NCBI RefSeq assembly: GCF_030272615.1
Contig: NC_081414.1
Span: 817,358,396 to 817,418,395 of the forward strand
Direction: 5' to 3'
Source: Cryptomeria japonica
Lineage: Eukaryota > Streptophyta > Pinopsida > Cupressales > Cupressaceae
Length of the DNA: 60,000 nt
Below the pieces are notes generated by a model. The model saw nothing but the letters and a program-made list of their open reading frames with translations. It did no database searches and was not told where the DNA came from. Shown one piece after another: positions 1 through 10,503 of this stretch. Positions within the stretch are counted from its first letter, which is position 1, and the number at the start of each line of letters is the position of its first letter. Made by a program: the position numbers and the translations under genes.

Positions 1-2
1 CA

Positions 3-470
3 TTGTCTAAGTTCATCATCAACAACATATTGACGGTTGATCAAATAAATGAGGATACATTCAAGGAAAGAATGATTAAGGAAAAAGAGAAATTCTTTGA
101 GAAAATTGTGAAGAAGAATAAAGAGAAAATGGATACCCTATTACCAGAACTTGGAGAAATAATTTTTGACTTTAAGAAACTATATAGAGATTCTTGTAAA
201 AGAAACATTCTAATAGAGGATCTAAACAAGGAAATCAACAAAGCACAAGATGAGATAAACAATATTGCTGACAATATGATAGGTACATCAGACTCATTTT
301 TGGAGATAGAGAAGAAGATTGCAGAGCTAGAAGAGAAAGTCAAGAAGTTAGAAAAGGACAAAGAGAGAATAAAGGATAAAGCAAAGGACTTGAAATGTAG
401 ACTTGGTCCCAAACTGGATTACCTCATTTCTTTGAGAAAAAAATATCAGAGGCTCTGGTTCTCAGACTGA
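3..470 (+). CDS. Coiled-coil ORF before the 3' LTR (partial, open at the left edge)
   Basis: An open frame of about 155 codons enters from the left edge with no true ATG at its apparent start (the first codon is TTG) and stops at 468-470. It is very rich in Lys and Glu. From about residue 75 to 130 it shows heptad-like spacing of Leu, Ile and Val, which predicts a coiled coil. No membrane segment or catalytic motif is visible. It lies in the last kilobase before the 3' polypurine tract, the place where Sireviruses carry their extra (env-like) ORF, whose products often include coiled coils. It could equally be the tail of a gag-like or unrelated ORF. I do not assign a function. Confidence 0.5.
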   Translation: MSKFIINNILTVDQINEDTFKERMIKEKEKFFEKIVKKNKEKMDTLLPELGEIIFDFKKLYRDSCKRNILIEDLNKEINKAQDEINNIADNMIGTSDSFLEIEKKIAELEEKVKKLEKDKERIKDKAKDLKCRLGPKLDYLISLRKKYQRLWFSD

Positions 471-663
471 AGACACCGAAAGAGAAAATGCACATACTCA
501 CCGGTAGAGTGCAGATAACACAAGAGGCAATATAGGATAGCAAAAGATTTAGCAACAGTATAAACTTGATTTTGACAGATATTTTTCAGATTGTAACCCA
601 CTGGTTACAAGAATCCAGGTAGGACTCCACTGACAGTGAATGACAAACTTTGTCATTGATGTC

Positions 664-837
664 AAAGGGGGAGTAGTGTGATGAAAAAAATGATCAGAAG
701 GAAGTAGAGATTATCTACTCAGGGGGAGCATATATTTTTGGACATACAGTATTTGGCAAAGATTTTTGGACTTCAGTTTTTGGATACATTCTTGAATTTT
801 TCTCATGAGTGTTGCCATCAATGCCAAAGGGGGAGAT
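664..837 (+). promoter_or_regulatory. Array of three polypurine tracts
   Basis: Three G5-containing purine runs occur within 175 bases: AAAGGGGGAG at 664-673, AGGGGGAG at 721-728, and AAAGGGGGAGAT at 826-837. Only the last touches the LTR and would prime plus-strand DNA synthesis. Multiplied polypurine tracts upstream of the 3' LTR are a known trait of Sirevirus-type Copia elements. Confidence 0.7.
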
Positions 838-1632
838 TGTTGGTAAATACACACTCCAATGAGAAATTCTAGGTGATTTAAGGTATTATCATTGATGGAA
901 ACCTTGCAATCATGTAATACCGGTAGGTAGACATAGGCACCGATACTAGCAAACTCTACATCGGCACACAGAACACCGACACCGAAAAAGAAGAATATCG
1001 ACACCCTGGCCGACAACAATTTTGTATTAATGTATTTTGTAATTAATTGTAAAATATTTTGTAAGCTAACATGATAGATTGTAACATGACTCATATATTT
1101 ATGAGATCATTGTAGATTATTTTGTAAGAAGTAGGATGCAAAATATGAATAGAAGGTAGCAAACCTAATATGCGAATTATTGGATAAGGGTATATGTATG
1201 TAGCAGAGCTTAAACCGGTACTAAATCTAGCATAGCAGATGCTAATCTGAAGCAGTACAAGACATTGGATTAGTATAATCCATTTTTGTAAGTCAGTGTG
1301 ACTTCCTTTGTAATTGAGAAGTGAGCTCTAGGCACTTGGCCTTCCTGCATGTGTAGGCCCCTGTTGTAGCAGTAATATTCTCTTAATGGGCAGTAAGCAA
1401 ATATTGTCGGTCACAAATCCCACTGAGGTTTTTCCCACACTGAGTTTCCTCATTAAAATATTGTGTTATGGTGTGCTTTTCATGTTGTGCTTGTTATTCT
1501 TATTTGCTACATTATTTCTAGTTTACCGGTACACAGTTTTAATAAGCTTTTCACGTTATAAGTTAAGAAAATATTTTTACTAGACAGATACTGATTCACC
1601 CCCCCCTCTTAGTATCTTTGGGAATCCTAACA
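838..1632 (+). repeat. 3' LTR of the plus-strand Copia element
   Basis: The 795-bp block starts TGTTGG right after a polypurine tract and ends CCTAACA, giving near-perfect short inverted ends of TG...CA type. It holds three ACCGGT palindromes (near 920, 1214 and 1524). Close to its right end is a C8-C9 run followed by CTCTTAG, a motif shared with the ends of the minus-strand Copia LTRs in this window. The partner 5' LTR is outside the window, so the boundaries rest on the termini alone. Confidence 0.7.
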
Positions 1633-1774
1633 TTGACAACAATGTCAAAGATTCATTTCAGTACGGTTATAAGACTACTCCCCCTAATTGGAGTAGTCCA
1701 CACTTATCAATCTAGTCTTAAAAAAAAAATTGAAATCATACCAAATTGATATAGAGCCCTTTTTGCTTACTTTA
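1633..1774 (-). other. 3' untranslated remnant of Copia A
   Basis: This stretch matches 9207-9380 in the related Copia B, including the shared stretch beginning GGAGTAGTCCACACTTATC. It has no coding content. On the minus strand it contains a purine-rich GGGGAG tract (plus-strand CTCCCCCTAA near 1679-1688) resembling the multiplied polypurine tracts of this family. Confidence 0.7.
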
Positions 1775-3190
1775 TTACAAGTAGGGGAACAACTCCAACT
1801 TACCTCTAAGATATTCAAAGGTTTCCTTCTGTTGTGTCTTGGTGAAGATATCATCCACCTGCTCTTTTGTTGGTATATACTCCAACATCACTTCCTTTTC
1901 TTTAACTTGTTCCCTTAGATAGTGATATTTGATAGCTATATGCTTCATTTTGGAATGCATCACTAGATTCTTGGATATGTCAATGGCACTGGTGTTGTCA
2001 CAATGAATCACTACTAGTCCAATCACCTTTTCTTGGATACCTTCCAATAGTTTCTTGATCCAAACTATCTGTGTGCAGTTGACTGCAGCAGCTACATACG
2101 CAGCCTCAGCTGTGGATTGAGATATATAGTTTTATTTCTTGCTTGTCCAAGATACAATCCTATCTCCAAGAAATAATGCACCTCCACTAGTGCTCTTTCT
2201 GTCATCAATGTTCCCTACCCAATCTGAATCAGTGAAGACATTTAAGCTGAAGTCTCCCTTATGTGGATACCAGAGACCATACTCATCAGTCCCCTTGAGG
2301 TATCTAAATATTCTCTTGACTGCCACCATGTGAGTCTCTTTCAGACTTGCATAAAATCTAGCAACCAAGCCAATAGCTTGTGCTATGTCTGATCTACTAT
2401 GTACTGCATACTGCAACTTACTAATCATTGACCTGTAAAGTGTCTCATTCACTTCTTCAGCCTCATCATATTTAGAGAGATTGCAACTTGTAACCATTGG
2501 AGTTCCAACAAGTTTGCAATCTTCTATTCCAAAAGTTTTTAGAATTTTCCTTATGTACTTAGTCTGACTGATGAAGATGCCATTCGTTAGTTGTGAGACT
2601 TGCAGTCCAATAAATTTTTTTATCTCACCAATCATGGACATCTCAAATTATTGCTTCATTTGTTTTGCAAAGATTCTGCTCATCTCATCATCTCCTCCAA
2701 AGATGATGTCATCTACAAAGATCTCAACAATTAGATGTTTTCCTTTAGCTCCACTCTTTAGATACAGGTTATTGTTATCACTAGTTCTTTTGAACCCTAT
2801 GCTTAGCAGATATAAGTGCGACCTCTCATACCAAGCTCTTGGTGATTGTTTTAGCCCATATAGAGCCTTCTGCAACATGCATACCTTATTTCTTCCATCT
2901 TCAAATACAAACCCTTCTGGTTTCTCTATATATACTTCCTCTAACACATCATTTAAGAATATCAATTTGACATCCATTTAATAAACTTTGAAATTTGTGT
3001 AAGCAACATAGGCCAGCAAAATTTTGACCCCTTCTAGCCTGGCCATTGGTGCAAAGGTTTCTCCATAGTCCAAGCCTTCTTCCTAAGCATAGCCCTTGCA
3101 GACTAATCTTGCTTTGGTTCTTATTACTTTACCAATTTCATCCATTTTGTTTCTAAACACCCATTTAGTGCCTATCACATTTTTGTTTTT
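1775..3190 (-). pseudogene. Copia A reverse transcriptase and RNase H (broken)
   Basis: The order on the minus strand is RT fingers/palm (about 3190-2650), the RT C-terminal part and connection (2641-2300), and RNase H (2300-1775). Family hallmarks are visible: ALYGLKQSPRAWY, the catalytic box as FVDD (usual form YVDD), the RNase H region with TDSDW and RKSTSGG, and a C-terminal block with HCDNTSAI and IPTKEQ.D. The reading frame is cut by in-frame stops near 2645 and 2132 and by others upstream of 2977, so no continuous polyprotein can be made. The product would copy the element RNA into DNA in cytoplasmic particles. Sequence similarity to Copia B and C is strong throughout. Confidence 0.85.
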
Positions 3191-3267
3191 TGGTCTGGGC
3201 CACTAGGGTCCATGTTTCATTTTTCTCAATTTGCTCCAGTTTTTCTTCCATGGCTTTGACCTAGTCA

Positions 3268-3835
3268 TCATCTTTTAGGGCATCCTTTTTTTGTTTTGGG
3301 CTCAATTATGGAGAGCATACAACCATTCTCTCTTTCTCTTCTTCTGGTTAGAACTTCTGCATCTTTGTCACCGATGATATTTTTTGCAGAGTGATTGTTT
3401 CTAACATACTTAACCAATACCGGTTCACTTCTTGGAGCTTCTTCTACCAGTTGTGTAGGTTCTACTTCACAAGCCTCTTCATTTTCCACTTCAACATGAT
3501 CTTCTTCAGCAGGTTCCACTGGTACATTATACTTGAACCCTTTATAGTCTTTTGGTTCACTTTTGGTATCTTGTTCATTTTTCTTAGAGTACTCATCTAC
3601 TCTAACATTTGCACTTTCCATAATCTTTCCAGTCCTTTTGTTCAAACAACGGTATGCCTTACTCTTTGTGGAGTAACCTAAAAAGGTTCCTATATCACTC
3701 TTGGGATCAAATTTTCCAGTGTAGTCATCCCTCTTGATATAGAACCTACTTCCAAATACTTCGAAATAACAAACATTAAGTGAGTATCCACCCCATAATT
3801 CATAGGGAGTTTTATTTGTCCCTTTCTTTACCTAT
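3268..3835 (-). pseudogene. Copia A polyprotein linker between integrase and RT
   Basis: This acidic, low-complexity stretch lies between the integrase and the reverse transcriptase. It begins with the conserved FGSRFYIKRDDYTG-type region (about 3760-3690, the SH3-like fold that follows Copia integrase cores). It continues with the NKRTGKIMESANVRVDE segment and a Glu/Pro-rich tail ending in RRRERE. A frameshift or stop separates it from the RT at about 3190-3260. The same segment is recognisable in Copia B and C. Confidence 0.7.
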
Positions 3836-3876
3836 ATCTATTTCAAGGTGTATACAACAGTTCTTATTGCTTCTCT

Positions 3877-4631
3877 CTATAAAATATGTGGAATGTCCTT
3901 TTGTATCATCAGAGTCCTTGCGCAATCAATAAGAGTTATGTTTCTTCTTTCAGCAACCCCATTTTGTTGAGGTGTTCTGGGTGCAGACATTTGTCTCATA
4001 ATCCCTTGTTCCTCACAGTAATTCATGAACTCTTGAGAGGTGAAATCTCCTCCTCTATCTGATCTCAAACACTTTAGATTCTTACTGATTCCTCTCTCTA
4101 CTCGAGGCTTAAAAACTTTAAACATGTGAAAGGCTTGAATAGATTTTTCCTTCAAGAATACAACCCACATCATTCTTGAGAAATCATCCACAAACAACAT
4201 AAAATACCTGTCTCCATAGAAACTCTTGGTTCTCATAGGACCGCACAAGTCTGTATGAACTAAGTCCAACACATTTTTCAGATGAAAAGGATTTACTGCT
4301 GAAACTAGACTCGGACAACTTTCCTAGTTGACATTCTTTGCACATAGCATTTTTCCGATTTTACTATATTAGGCATACCTTCGACAGACTTTGTCTTACT
4401 GGCTTTTGCTATGCTATAAAAGTTAACATGACACAGTCTTTTGTGCCACAACCAATTTTCTTCTACCTTAGCCATTAGACAACTACCTATGGTGGTGTCT
4501 AGGTGAAACAAATTTCCTCTTGATTGTTTACCAGTAGCAATCAGACTTCCTGATTTGTCATTTATTTTGCATATTCCTTCATTGAATTCTAACCAGTAAC
4601 CCTTATTGTTAAGTTGTGCAACACTCAACAA
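3877..4631 (-). pseudogene. Copia A integrase with N-terminal pre-integrase domain (broken)
   Basis: The upstream half (4631-4305) is the GAG-pre-integrase domain: LSVAQL, then HLDT and WHKRLCHVN, the His part of the HHCC zinc site. The downstream half (4272-3877) is the integrase core. The catalytic triad is still present: Asp in LVHTDLCGP, Asp in LRSDRGGDF, and Glu in NGVAERRN. A frameshift near 4300 separates the halves and removes the Cys pair region. The protein would insert the cDNA into chromosomes. Unlike Copia B and C, the first catalytic Asp is retained here, so this copy is chemically better preserved although its frame is broken. Confidence 0.85.
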
Positions 4632-4652
4632 ACTATATTTTAGCCCTTCTAC

Positions 4653-4967
4653 CTAATAGACATCATGACAATTTGTTTTATCATTTAGGGCTATAGATCC
4701 CTTACCTTTTACTGCACAAGCAACATCATTTCCGAATCTCATAGTTCCTCTAGTACAATCCTCCATGCTGAGGAATTTGTTTCTGTCACTGGTCATGTGG
4801 TGAGTGCAACCACTATCAATCACCCATTCTCCACATCGGTTTGTACTAGAAATCAGTGCCATATCTCCTTCCTCTGTGCTATCCTCCTTGACTACCACAA
4901 ATGCAATTCCATCTCCATTAGATCCTTTTGATTCTTCATTAGTGACTCCTTCTGCAAGATAACACAC
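4653..4967 (-). pseudogene. Copia A aspartic protease segment
   Basis: The segment contains WVIDSGCTHHMTS, the Asp-Ser-Gly active site of Copia proteases, followed by the MRFGN..A..KGKGSI region typical of the family. It matches the corresponding parts of Copia B and C. A stop just downstream (near 4653) separates it from the pre-integrase domain. Its normal role is to cleave the gag-pol polyprotein inside the particle. Confidence 0.8.
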
Positions 4968-5882
4968 CTTCCTTCTCTTGTCCTTGTAGCTTCTAAAAAC
5001 ATCCTTCTTGTCTCTATCATTGTCAGGACATCTTGAAGCAAAATGACCTATCTTATTATAGGAGAATCACTTTAAGGATAATTTACCTTTATACTTTCCT
5101 TTTCCTCTTGGCAATATTCTTGCCAATATAGCTTTAATTTCATCTTGCTCTTGTTCCTTAGATAACAGATTGTCACTTTCATGAAAATGACCAGTTCTTG
5201 TAGTAGAACTACTTCTGGTTTCTTTCCTTCTCTTTGTTGGTACATGCATAATGGAGGCTTTGAAAGCAAAATCAATCTTTAGTACACTTTTATCATAATT
5301 GCTCAGTTAAAAAGAATTCAACTTACCGATTAGTGAGTCAAGAGATACATTAACTGTTCCCAAGGATTTGAGTTCCTAGATAGTATAGACCCTTATGACA
5401 TATTGTGGTAGCAAGGTTCTCAGGATTTTGCTAACCACATCCTCCTCCTCAAGATTTCCTCCATCACTTTTAATGGAGTTTACTACATCCTTTATTCTCT
5501 TATTATATTTCTCTATGTTTTCTCCTTCCTACATCCTCATCTCATCATATTTTCCTCTCAGGTTGTCTACTTTAGCCTTTTGAACATGAGGATCTCCCCC
5601 ATAGTCTATCTTTAGCTTATTCCATATATGAAAAGTTGTTTTCAAATATTGAACCTCAACAAATTCATTATCAGAAAGAGTGCTAACAATCATATCCATA
5701 GCAACAGTACTATCTTGTCTTTCCTTGATCTGATCTAGAGTGAGAGTTACTGAAGGTTTAATGTACTCTATGATTACATGATTCCAATAATGTTCTCCTA
5801 GGGATCTTAGATAAAGTTTCATTCCTCCACACCATAAGGTGTATTTCTCCTTAAAGAACTTAGGACCCTCCTTTTGCATCAT
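4968..5882 (-). pseudogene. Copia A gag (UBN2-type) with damaged zinc knuckle
   Basis: The ORF starts at the ATG pair at 5882 (MMQKEGPKF), just inside the primer-binding site, as expected for Copia gag. Residues with YTLWCGGMK..L, then TLSDNEF, then IWNKL match the UBN2/gag-polypeptide family. The frame is open to 5529 and then broken by stops. The nucleic-acid-binding knuckle, intact in Copia B as CX2CX4HX4C, is damaged here: the first Cys codon is TGA and the second Cys is Tyr (about 5075-5035). Gag would form the cytoplasmic particle. Confidence 0.8.
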
Positions 5883-5934
5883 CTTGGATCTTTCCTTAAG
5901 CTGATTAAGCTTCTTTTGATTCTAAGGACCTGAA

Positions 5935-5946
5935 GCTCTGATACCA
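5935..5946 (-). other. Primer-binding site, initiator tRNA-Met type
   Basis: The minus strand reads TGGTATCAGAGC two bases inside the LTR end. This is the standard plant Copia primer-binding site complementary to the 3' end of initiator tRNA-Met. Copia B and C carry a decayed form (ATTGATATCA...). Confidence 0.85.
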
Positions 5947-5948
5947 TT

Positions 5949-7589
5949 TTTTAGTCCCAACCGGTGCTAAGAGGGGAGGGGTGAATCAACAATTGATCAT
6001 TTTTTCACAATTAAACTTTTAACTATAATATGCATTTATTTAATATTCATCAATATACTTAATCACTAAAGTAGAATATGCAAGCATGAAAAGTTGACAA
6101 TGACACGAAGATTTATCTTGCGAAAAACCATATGGGAGAAAACCACGATGTGAGTAGGAATGCACAAAATGTTTACTCTTCTGAAGTACGCCCAATTAGG
6201 AGCCATCCCTATTAGGAGATTACAAAGACACTGTTAGGTGCCACCTGGTTAAGGGATTTTGTCTAAGTTTGGTTAGTGCCTTTGCCGTATTAAAGGTAGC
6301 TTGATTAAAGGACTTAAGAACATCAATTGAGATGTCACCCAGTTAAGGGATTTTGCAAAAGGGACCTGTTAAAGTCCACCCAGTTAAGGGATTTAACTTG
6401 CAATGGTTAGAAAGAAACAAATGGATGATCTGCTGAATTAGCTACTGATAGCTTGATCGGATCACAATGAGAATCACGCTCTATCCACATTGATTGTATA
6501 TGTTCTACATAACACCAGTTTTCTTCTTACACCTTCGGCTCTGCACTCAGTCGGTCCTTTGTCCCTCGGTTCTGCACTCTATCGATCCTCTGAACTTCAG
6601 CTATGTGCTCTACTGGTCTTTTGACCTTTGGCTCTGCACTTTGCCAGTCCTTTGTCTCTCAGCTTTGCACTCAGCCAGTCTACCTAAAACACCCTCTGCT
6701 TTGCTAAAACCTTTTAGCACTTTCTATCACTCTTCTCTTCACTTTGGATCATCTTCCACAAGATCTTCTTTTTGCAAATTTTACGATCAAGAATTTCTGA
6801 ATGAACTCAAGAATACTTTATACATTTTTTGTCATCACCTTCAGGTGTTCCCTCAATCAAAGCAATCACAAATTTTGGAAGATTTCAAATTTAAAATCCC
6901 CCAGTCTTTCTATGTGCATCCTACAACAATTCTACCAAGTGTTGAACAAATTCTGCCATCGCATCTCCCAAAAATAGTAACTTCTAGGTCAAGTTTAGTC
7001 ATTTAAGAGTGAATCATAAAATCTATAGGTAATCATGGCTTGACTGCATGATAATTGAAGTTGACCTTACCAACATGTGATTTGGCATAGACACAAGCTC
7101 ACCAACTCAACCTTTTCCACTGCAACTGAATAACCAATCACTGCTCTAAGATTTATGGTGATCACCTATCTTCCTTTTGTCATACCATTGTACCGGTATA
7201 CCACTGCACTTCTATATTACTGATTCATCCTTTGATTGTCAATTTGTTGTGCTAGCATCAAGTCTCTTTCCCTATTTGCCAATGGGGTTCTAGTTTGCAT
7301 ACAACCTCAAGTCTTCTTGCCTGAGTCATCTTTTGTGTCTTCATCAACATCAGAATGAGCGATCTTCTTGAATGATAGACCAGTTGGCTTAGTCTATCTT
7401 CCCTTGAGCTGATTGAACTTTTGGTCATCTATTTCCAATGTTGTTTCCATGTGTTTTCAAGTCATCACCTTTTCTTACTGAAATACGCCACTCTATCGAT
7501 ACCACTTCATCGATCAGTGTTAGACATCAATGACAAATCTTATCTCATATACCGGTTCTCTAGATTGACCGGTTTTTTCAATGCCAACA
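5949..7589 (-). repeat. 5' LTR of Copia A
   Basis: The plus-strand left end (TTTTAGTCCC) aligns with TGTTAGTCCC of the Copia B LTR, so the first bases have decayed. The right end is TGCCAACA at 7582-7589. The body contains repeats of a GGTTAAGGGATTTT-like phrase and several ACCGGT palindromes. The length, 1641 bp, agrees with the roughly 1.5 kb LTRs of Copia B and C. It is immediately followed by TAAGA and a second, truncated LTR copy. Confidence 0.8.
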
Positions 7590-8933
7590 TAAGATTTATC
7601 TTGTGGAAACCCAAATGGGAGAAAACCATGGTGTGAGAAGAAACTCACAAAATTTGCACTCTTTTGGGGTACGCCCGGTGAGGATCCATCCCTGTTAGGA
7701 GATTATAAAGACACTGTTAGGTGCCACTCGGTTAAGGGATTTTATTTAAGGCGTGTTAGTGCCTTTACCCTATTAGAGGTATCATTTTCAAAGGACTTAG
7801 GGTCATCAATTAAGATGCCACCCAGTTAAGGGATTTTGAGTTGCAATGGTTAGAAAGAAATAGGAAGTTGATCTACTAGAATAGCTACTGATAGCTTGAT
7901 CAGATCACAATGAAATTCATACTTTGTCTACATCAGTTGTGTCTTCTCTACACTACACTAGTCCTCTGATCATACCCTCGGCTCTGCACTCTATCGGTCT
8001 ACTTCACACACACTCTATTTTGCTAATTCATTTAGTACTTCCTCACTGTTCACTCTGGATTTTGGATCGCCTCTCACATGATTTGCACTTTGCAAATTTT
8101 TCAATCAAGAAAACTTTTGTATGAAATCAAAACACTTTATACACTCTCTATCGTCACCTTCAGGTGTTTCCTTAATCAATGCAATCATAGATCTCAGTAT
8201 ATTTCAAATTCAAATCTTCTCGCTCTTACTCTGGTCACCCTGTAATAATTTTGCCAACTACTCAACCAAATTTGTCACTTCATTCCTCAAAAATAGTGAC
8301 TTCTGGGTCAAGTTCAGTCTTTTAAATGTGAACTAGAAAATCCGCAAGTATTCATGGCTTAACTGCATGATGACTGAGATTGACTTCACCAACCTTTAGT
8401 TTGGCATTGACACAAACTCACCAACACACGTTTTTCCATCGCAACTATGTAACTGATCACCACTTTGTGATTTACGGTGACCACCTGTCTTCCTTCTGCT
8501 TCACTGGTCTACTGATCTACCATTATACCACTGTGTTCTCCACTATCGGTACATCCTCTAATACTAGTTTGCAGTACTTCCATCAAGCCTCTTTTCTTGT
8601 TTGCCAATGAGATTTTTGTTTCCATAGGACCTCAAGCCTTCTTGCCTAAGTCACCTTCTGTGACTTCATCATCATCAGAATAGCCAACTTGAAGATCTGA
8701 CCTTAACACTGATCTTCTTGAATGACAGACCAATTAGATTAGTCTGTCTTCCCTTGAGCTGATTGAACCTTGACCATCTATCTCTGATGCTGCTTCGATG
8801 TTGTTTACAAGCCATCACCTTTACTACTGAGATACACCACTCCACCAATCACTGTTAGTCATCAATGACAAATCTTAGCTAATATACTGGTTCATTGAAT
8901 TAACTGATTTACTCAATATCAATGATGCCAACA
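7590..8933 (-). repeat. Truncated 3' LTR of Copia B
   Basis: The segment aligns with 48633-49981 of the Copia B 5' LTR, but about 168 bp are missing at its left (outer) end, where Copia A begins. Its inner end TGCCAACA (8926-8933) is followed on the plus strand by ATCTCCCCCTTT, the complement of a polypurine tract, which proves it is a 3' LTR. The truncation point fits an insertion of Copia A into this LTR. Confidence 0.8.
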
Positions 8934-9395
8934 ATCTCCCCCTTTGGTATTGATGGCAACACTTTAGAATCTATCTTTTCAGTTGCTCCTACATGTGCTA
9001 TCTTTATTCCTTTCTTTGTCTCTATATCGGTCATTACTTCTAGTCTGAGTAATGAGTATCTCCCCCTAACATTGGCAATACTCTATTTCCAACAAACCAC
9101 TCTAACCACTTCTAGAAACCTTCTACTTCAGCAACTTCTGCTCAACATTTCTTCACACTTTTTTCCTACTACTCACCAATACTCAAACACTATAATAATC
9201 TCCCCCTTTGATAGCAATGGCAAAGATGTATTTCAGTACACTTACAAGATTGCTCCCCCTAACTGGAGTAGTCCACACTTATCAATCTAGTCTTAGAAAT
9301 TTTCATAAAGAAAGCGTACCAGATTGATGTAGAGCCCATCTTCGCTTACTTTAATGCAGGTAGGGGTATCACCCCTAGCTTACCTCTAAGGTATT
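8934..9395 (-). other. 3' untranslated region of Copia B with repeated polypurine tracts
   Basis: Read on the minus strand, this has four G5-type purine tracts, visible on the plus strand as CTCCCCC at 8936, 9061, 9202 and 9253. Only the one at 8934-8945 touches the LTR. No coding sequence is seen until the end of pol, which would begin just before the Gypsy insertion. The last five bases are the target duplication GTATT. Confidence 0.75.
9391..9395. repeat. Target-site duplication GTATT, left copy
   Basis: GTATT directly precedes the Gypsy LTR (TGTTCACTTT), and an identical GTATT follows the far LTR at 44707-44711. The uninterrupted Copia sequence has one copy of this site. Confidence 0.9.
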
Positions 9396-10443
9396 TGTTC
9401 ACTTTAGTTTTCCCCGGTCTAAGTTTTTGGCGGGCCCGATTATTTTTGCCTTTTATCCAACAGCGTGGGGCGCATAGGACACTTGGCAACACGATGATGC
9501 TCCCTCAGTTCATTTTTGGTGTCCAATTTTTAAAGCAGTGCAATGATGACAAATGGAAATGCGTGTTGACTGTTTTCAGCAGGCCCACCCATTAGTGCAG
9601 TATGCGAGCGATTTTTCACATTTGTGTCTTTTTTAGCCGCCCATTCGCGGTTGGAAGAATCTTTTCAGTTTGTGGTAGTATGCAGATTGATGCGAGCAAA
9701 AAATGGAATTTTAGGGGCCGTTTTGCTAGGTGTGACCTCCGTAGCGACACGACATGTTTTTCTATTTAAGGGGGTTATGCCATTTTGGCATTTTAGGGGA
9801 GTTGTTTTCAGGGGCCGTGAGCTCTTTAAATGCTATTTTTTCCCTTCTGAGAGGGGGTTCAGAACTTTTTAAAAGAGAGACAATTAAGTTTGCTAAGTAA
9901 GAGTCTTTATTTCCAATCTTTAAAAAACTATTATGGTTCTACTTGAGGAAGGTTATTCAAATTGTGCCTGCGGCCTTTATGATGCCTCTTTCAGTATGCC
10001 TTTGATGGTATTTTTTGTGCTATTGCATTAAATTTCCAATAACTTTGGGAATATACCCATCTAATATTTTGTCGATTGAACTATGTCTCGTACTTGTTAT
10101 CTAGTAAATGCATGATGAATATTTCCTTATGTTGCAGATAAATTTGATTGTAACTTATGATTATGTCCTTGATCCGGACTTGTAGATTGTTGAATGGGCT
10201 TATAGAAGTCATATGTTTCTTGATTTTTGTATGTTCGTTGTCTTTTAATGATCTGGCGCATCGCCTCAGTAGTTTAGTGTTACTACTTTAAGGGTGTTTG
10301 TTTTCTTTCTCTTCTCTCAAAACCCAAGGAAGAGCCAGCTTCTCAATCCCAGAGGTCATTCAGTGTAACCTGCACAAATCGGTCCCCTGACACTGAATTT
10401 CCCATAAGGTTGTTTGTTTCCAAACCAAAATTTAGAGTCAACA
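9396..10443 (+). repeat. 5' LTR of the Tat-type Gypsy element
   Basis: The 1048-bp block begins TGTTCACTTT after the target duplication and ends CAACA before the primer-binding region. It aligns along its whole length with 52405-53454 and with the truncated 44011-44706. It is visibly more diverged from those than they are from each other, as expected if the two right-hand copies come from a later duplication. The short ORFs within it are LTR sequence and not genes. Confidence 0.9.
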
Positions 10444-10453
10444 GTTCTTTTTC

Positions 10454-10471
10454 TGGCACGCTCGGTGGGAC
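10454..10471 (+). other. Primer-binding site candidate of the Gypsy element
   Basis: TGGCACGCTCGGTGGGAC lies 10 bases after the LTR end and resembles the TGGCGCCGT..GGGGA primer-binding sites of plant Ty3/Gypsy elements. The priming tRNA cannot be named with certainty. Confidence 0.55.
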
Positions 10472-10503
10472 TCGAATTGTTTTAACTACATCTCAGCTAG
10501 TTT

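Larger units (their letters stand above)
1..1632 (+). mobile_element. 3' end of a plus-strand Sirevirus-like Copia LTR retrotransposon
   Basis: The segment ends in a polypurine tract followed directly by an LTR beginning TGTTGG and ending CCTAACA. Upstream lies an ORF with coiled-coil character and two more polypurine tracts, and the body continues left of the window. After base 1632 the sequence switches to the 3' untranslated part of a minus-strand Copia element. That part is recognisable because the same stretch recurs near 9200-9300, so this element was inserted into that one. The class assignment rests on the Copia-style LTR ends, the multiplied polypurine tracts and the ORF placed after pol, all known of Sireviruses. 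No pol is visible in the window, so the lineage is inferred. Confidence 0.7.
1633..7589 (-). mobile_element. Copia A: minus-strand Copia element, gag-pol relic with 5' LTR
   Basis: Reading the minus strand from 7589 downwards gives an LTR (7589-5949), a primer-binding site complementary to initiator tRNA-Met (TGGTATCAGAGC), then gag, protease, integrase and RT-RNase H in the order typical of Ty1/Copia, then a 3' untranslated region. The 3' region is interrupted at 1632/1633 by the plus-strand element, and the 3' LTR is outside the window. The coding frame is broken by many stops and indels, so it is inactive. The right border is followed by a truncated second LTR of the same family, which suggests insertion into Copia B. 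Confidence 0.85.

Noticed and set aside
41-412. 123-codon minus-strand frame, Ser/Phe-rich
   Set aside because: It is the exact antisense shadow of the Lys/Glu-rich coiled-coil ORF and has no motif.
6494-8610. Several plus-strand frames of 66-170 codons
   Set aside because: They lie within Copia LTRs, shift between copies and show no conserved coding pattern.
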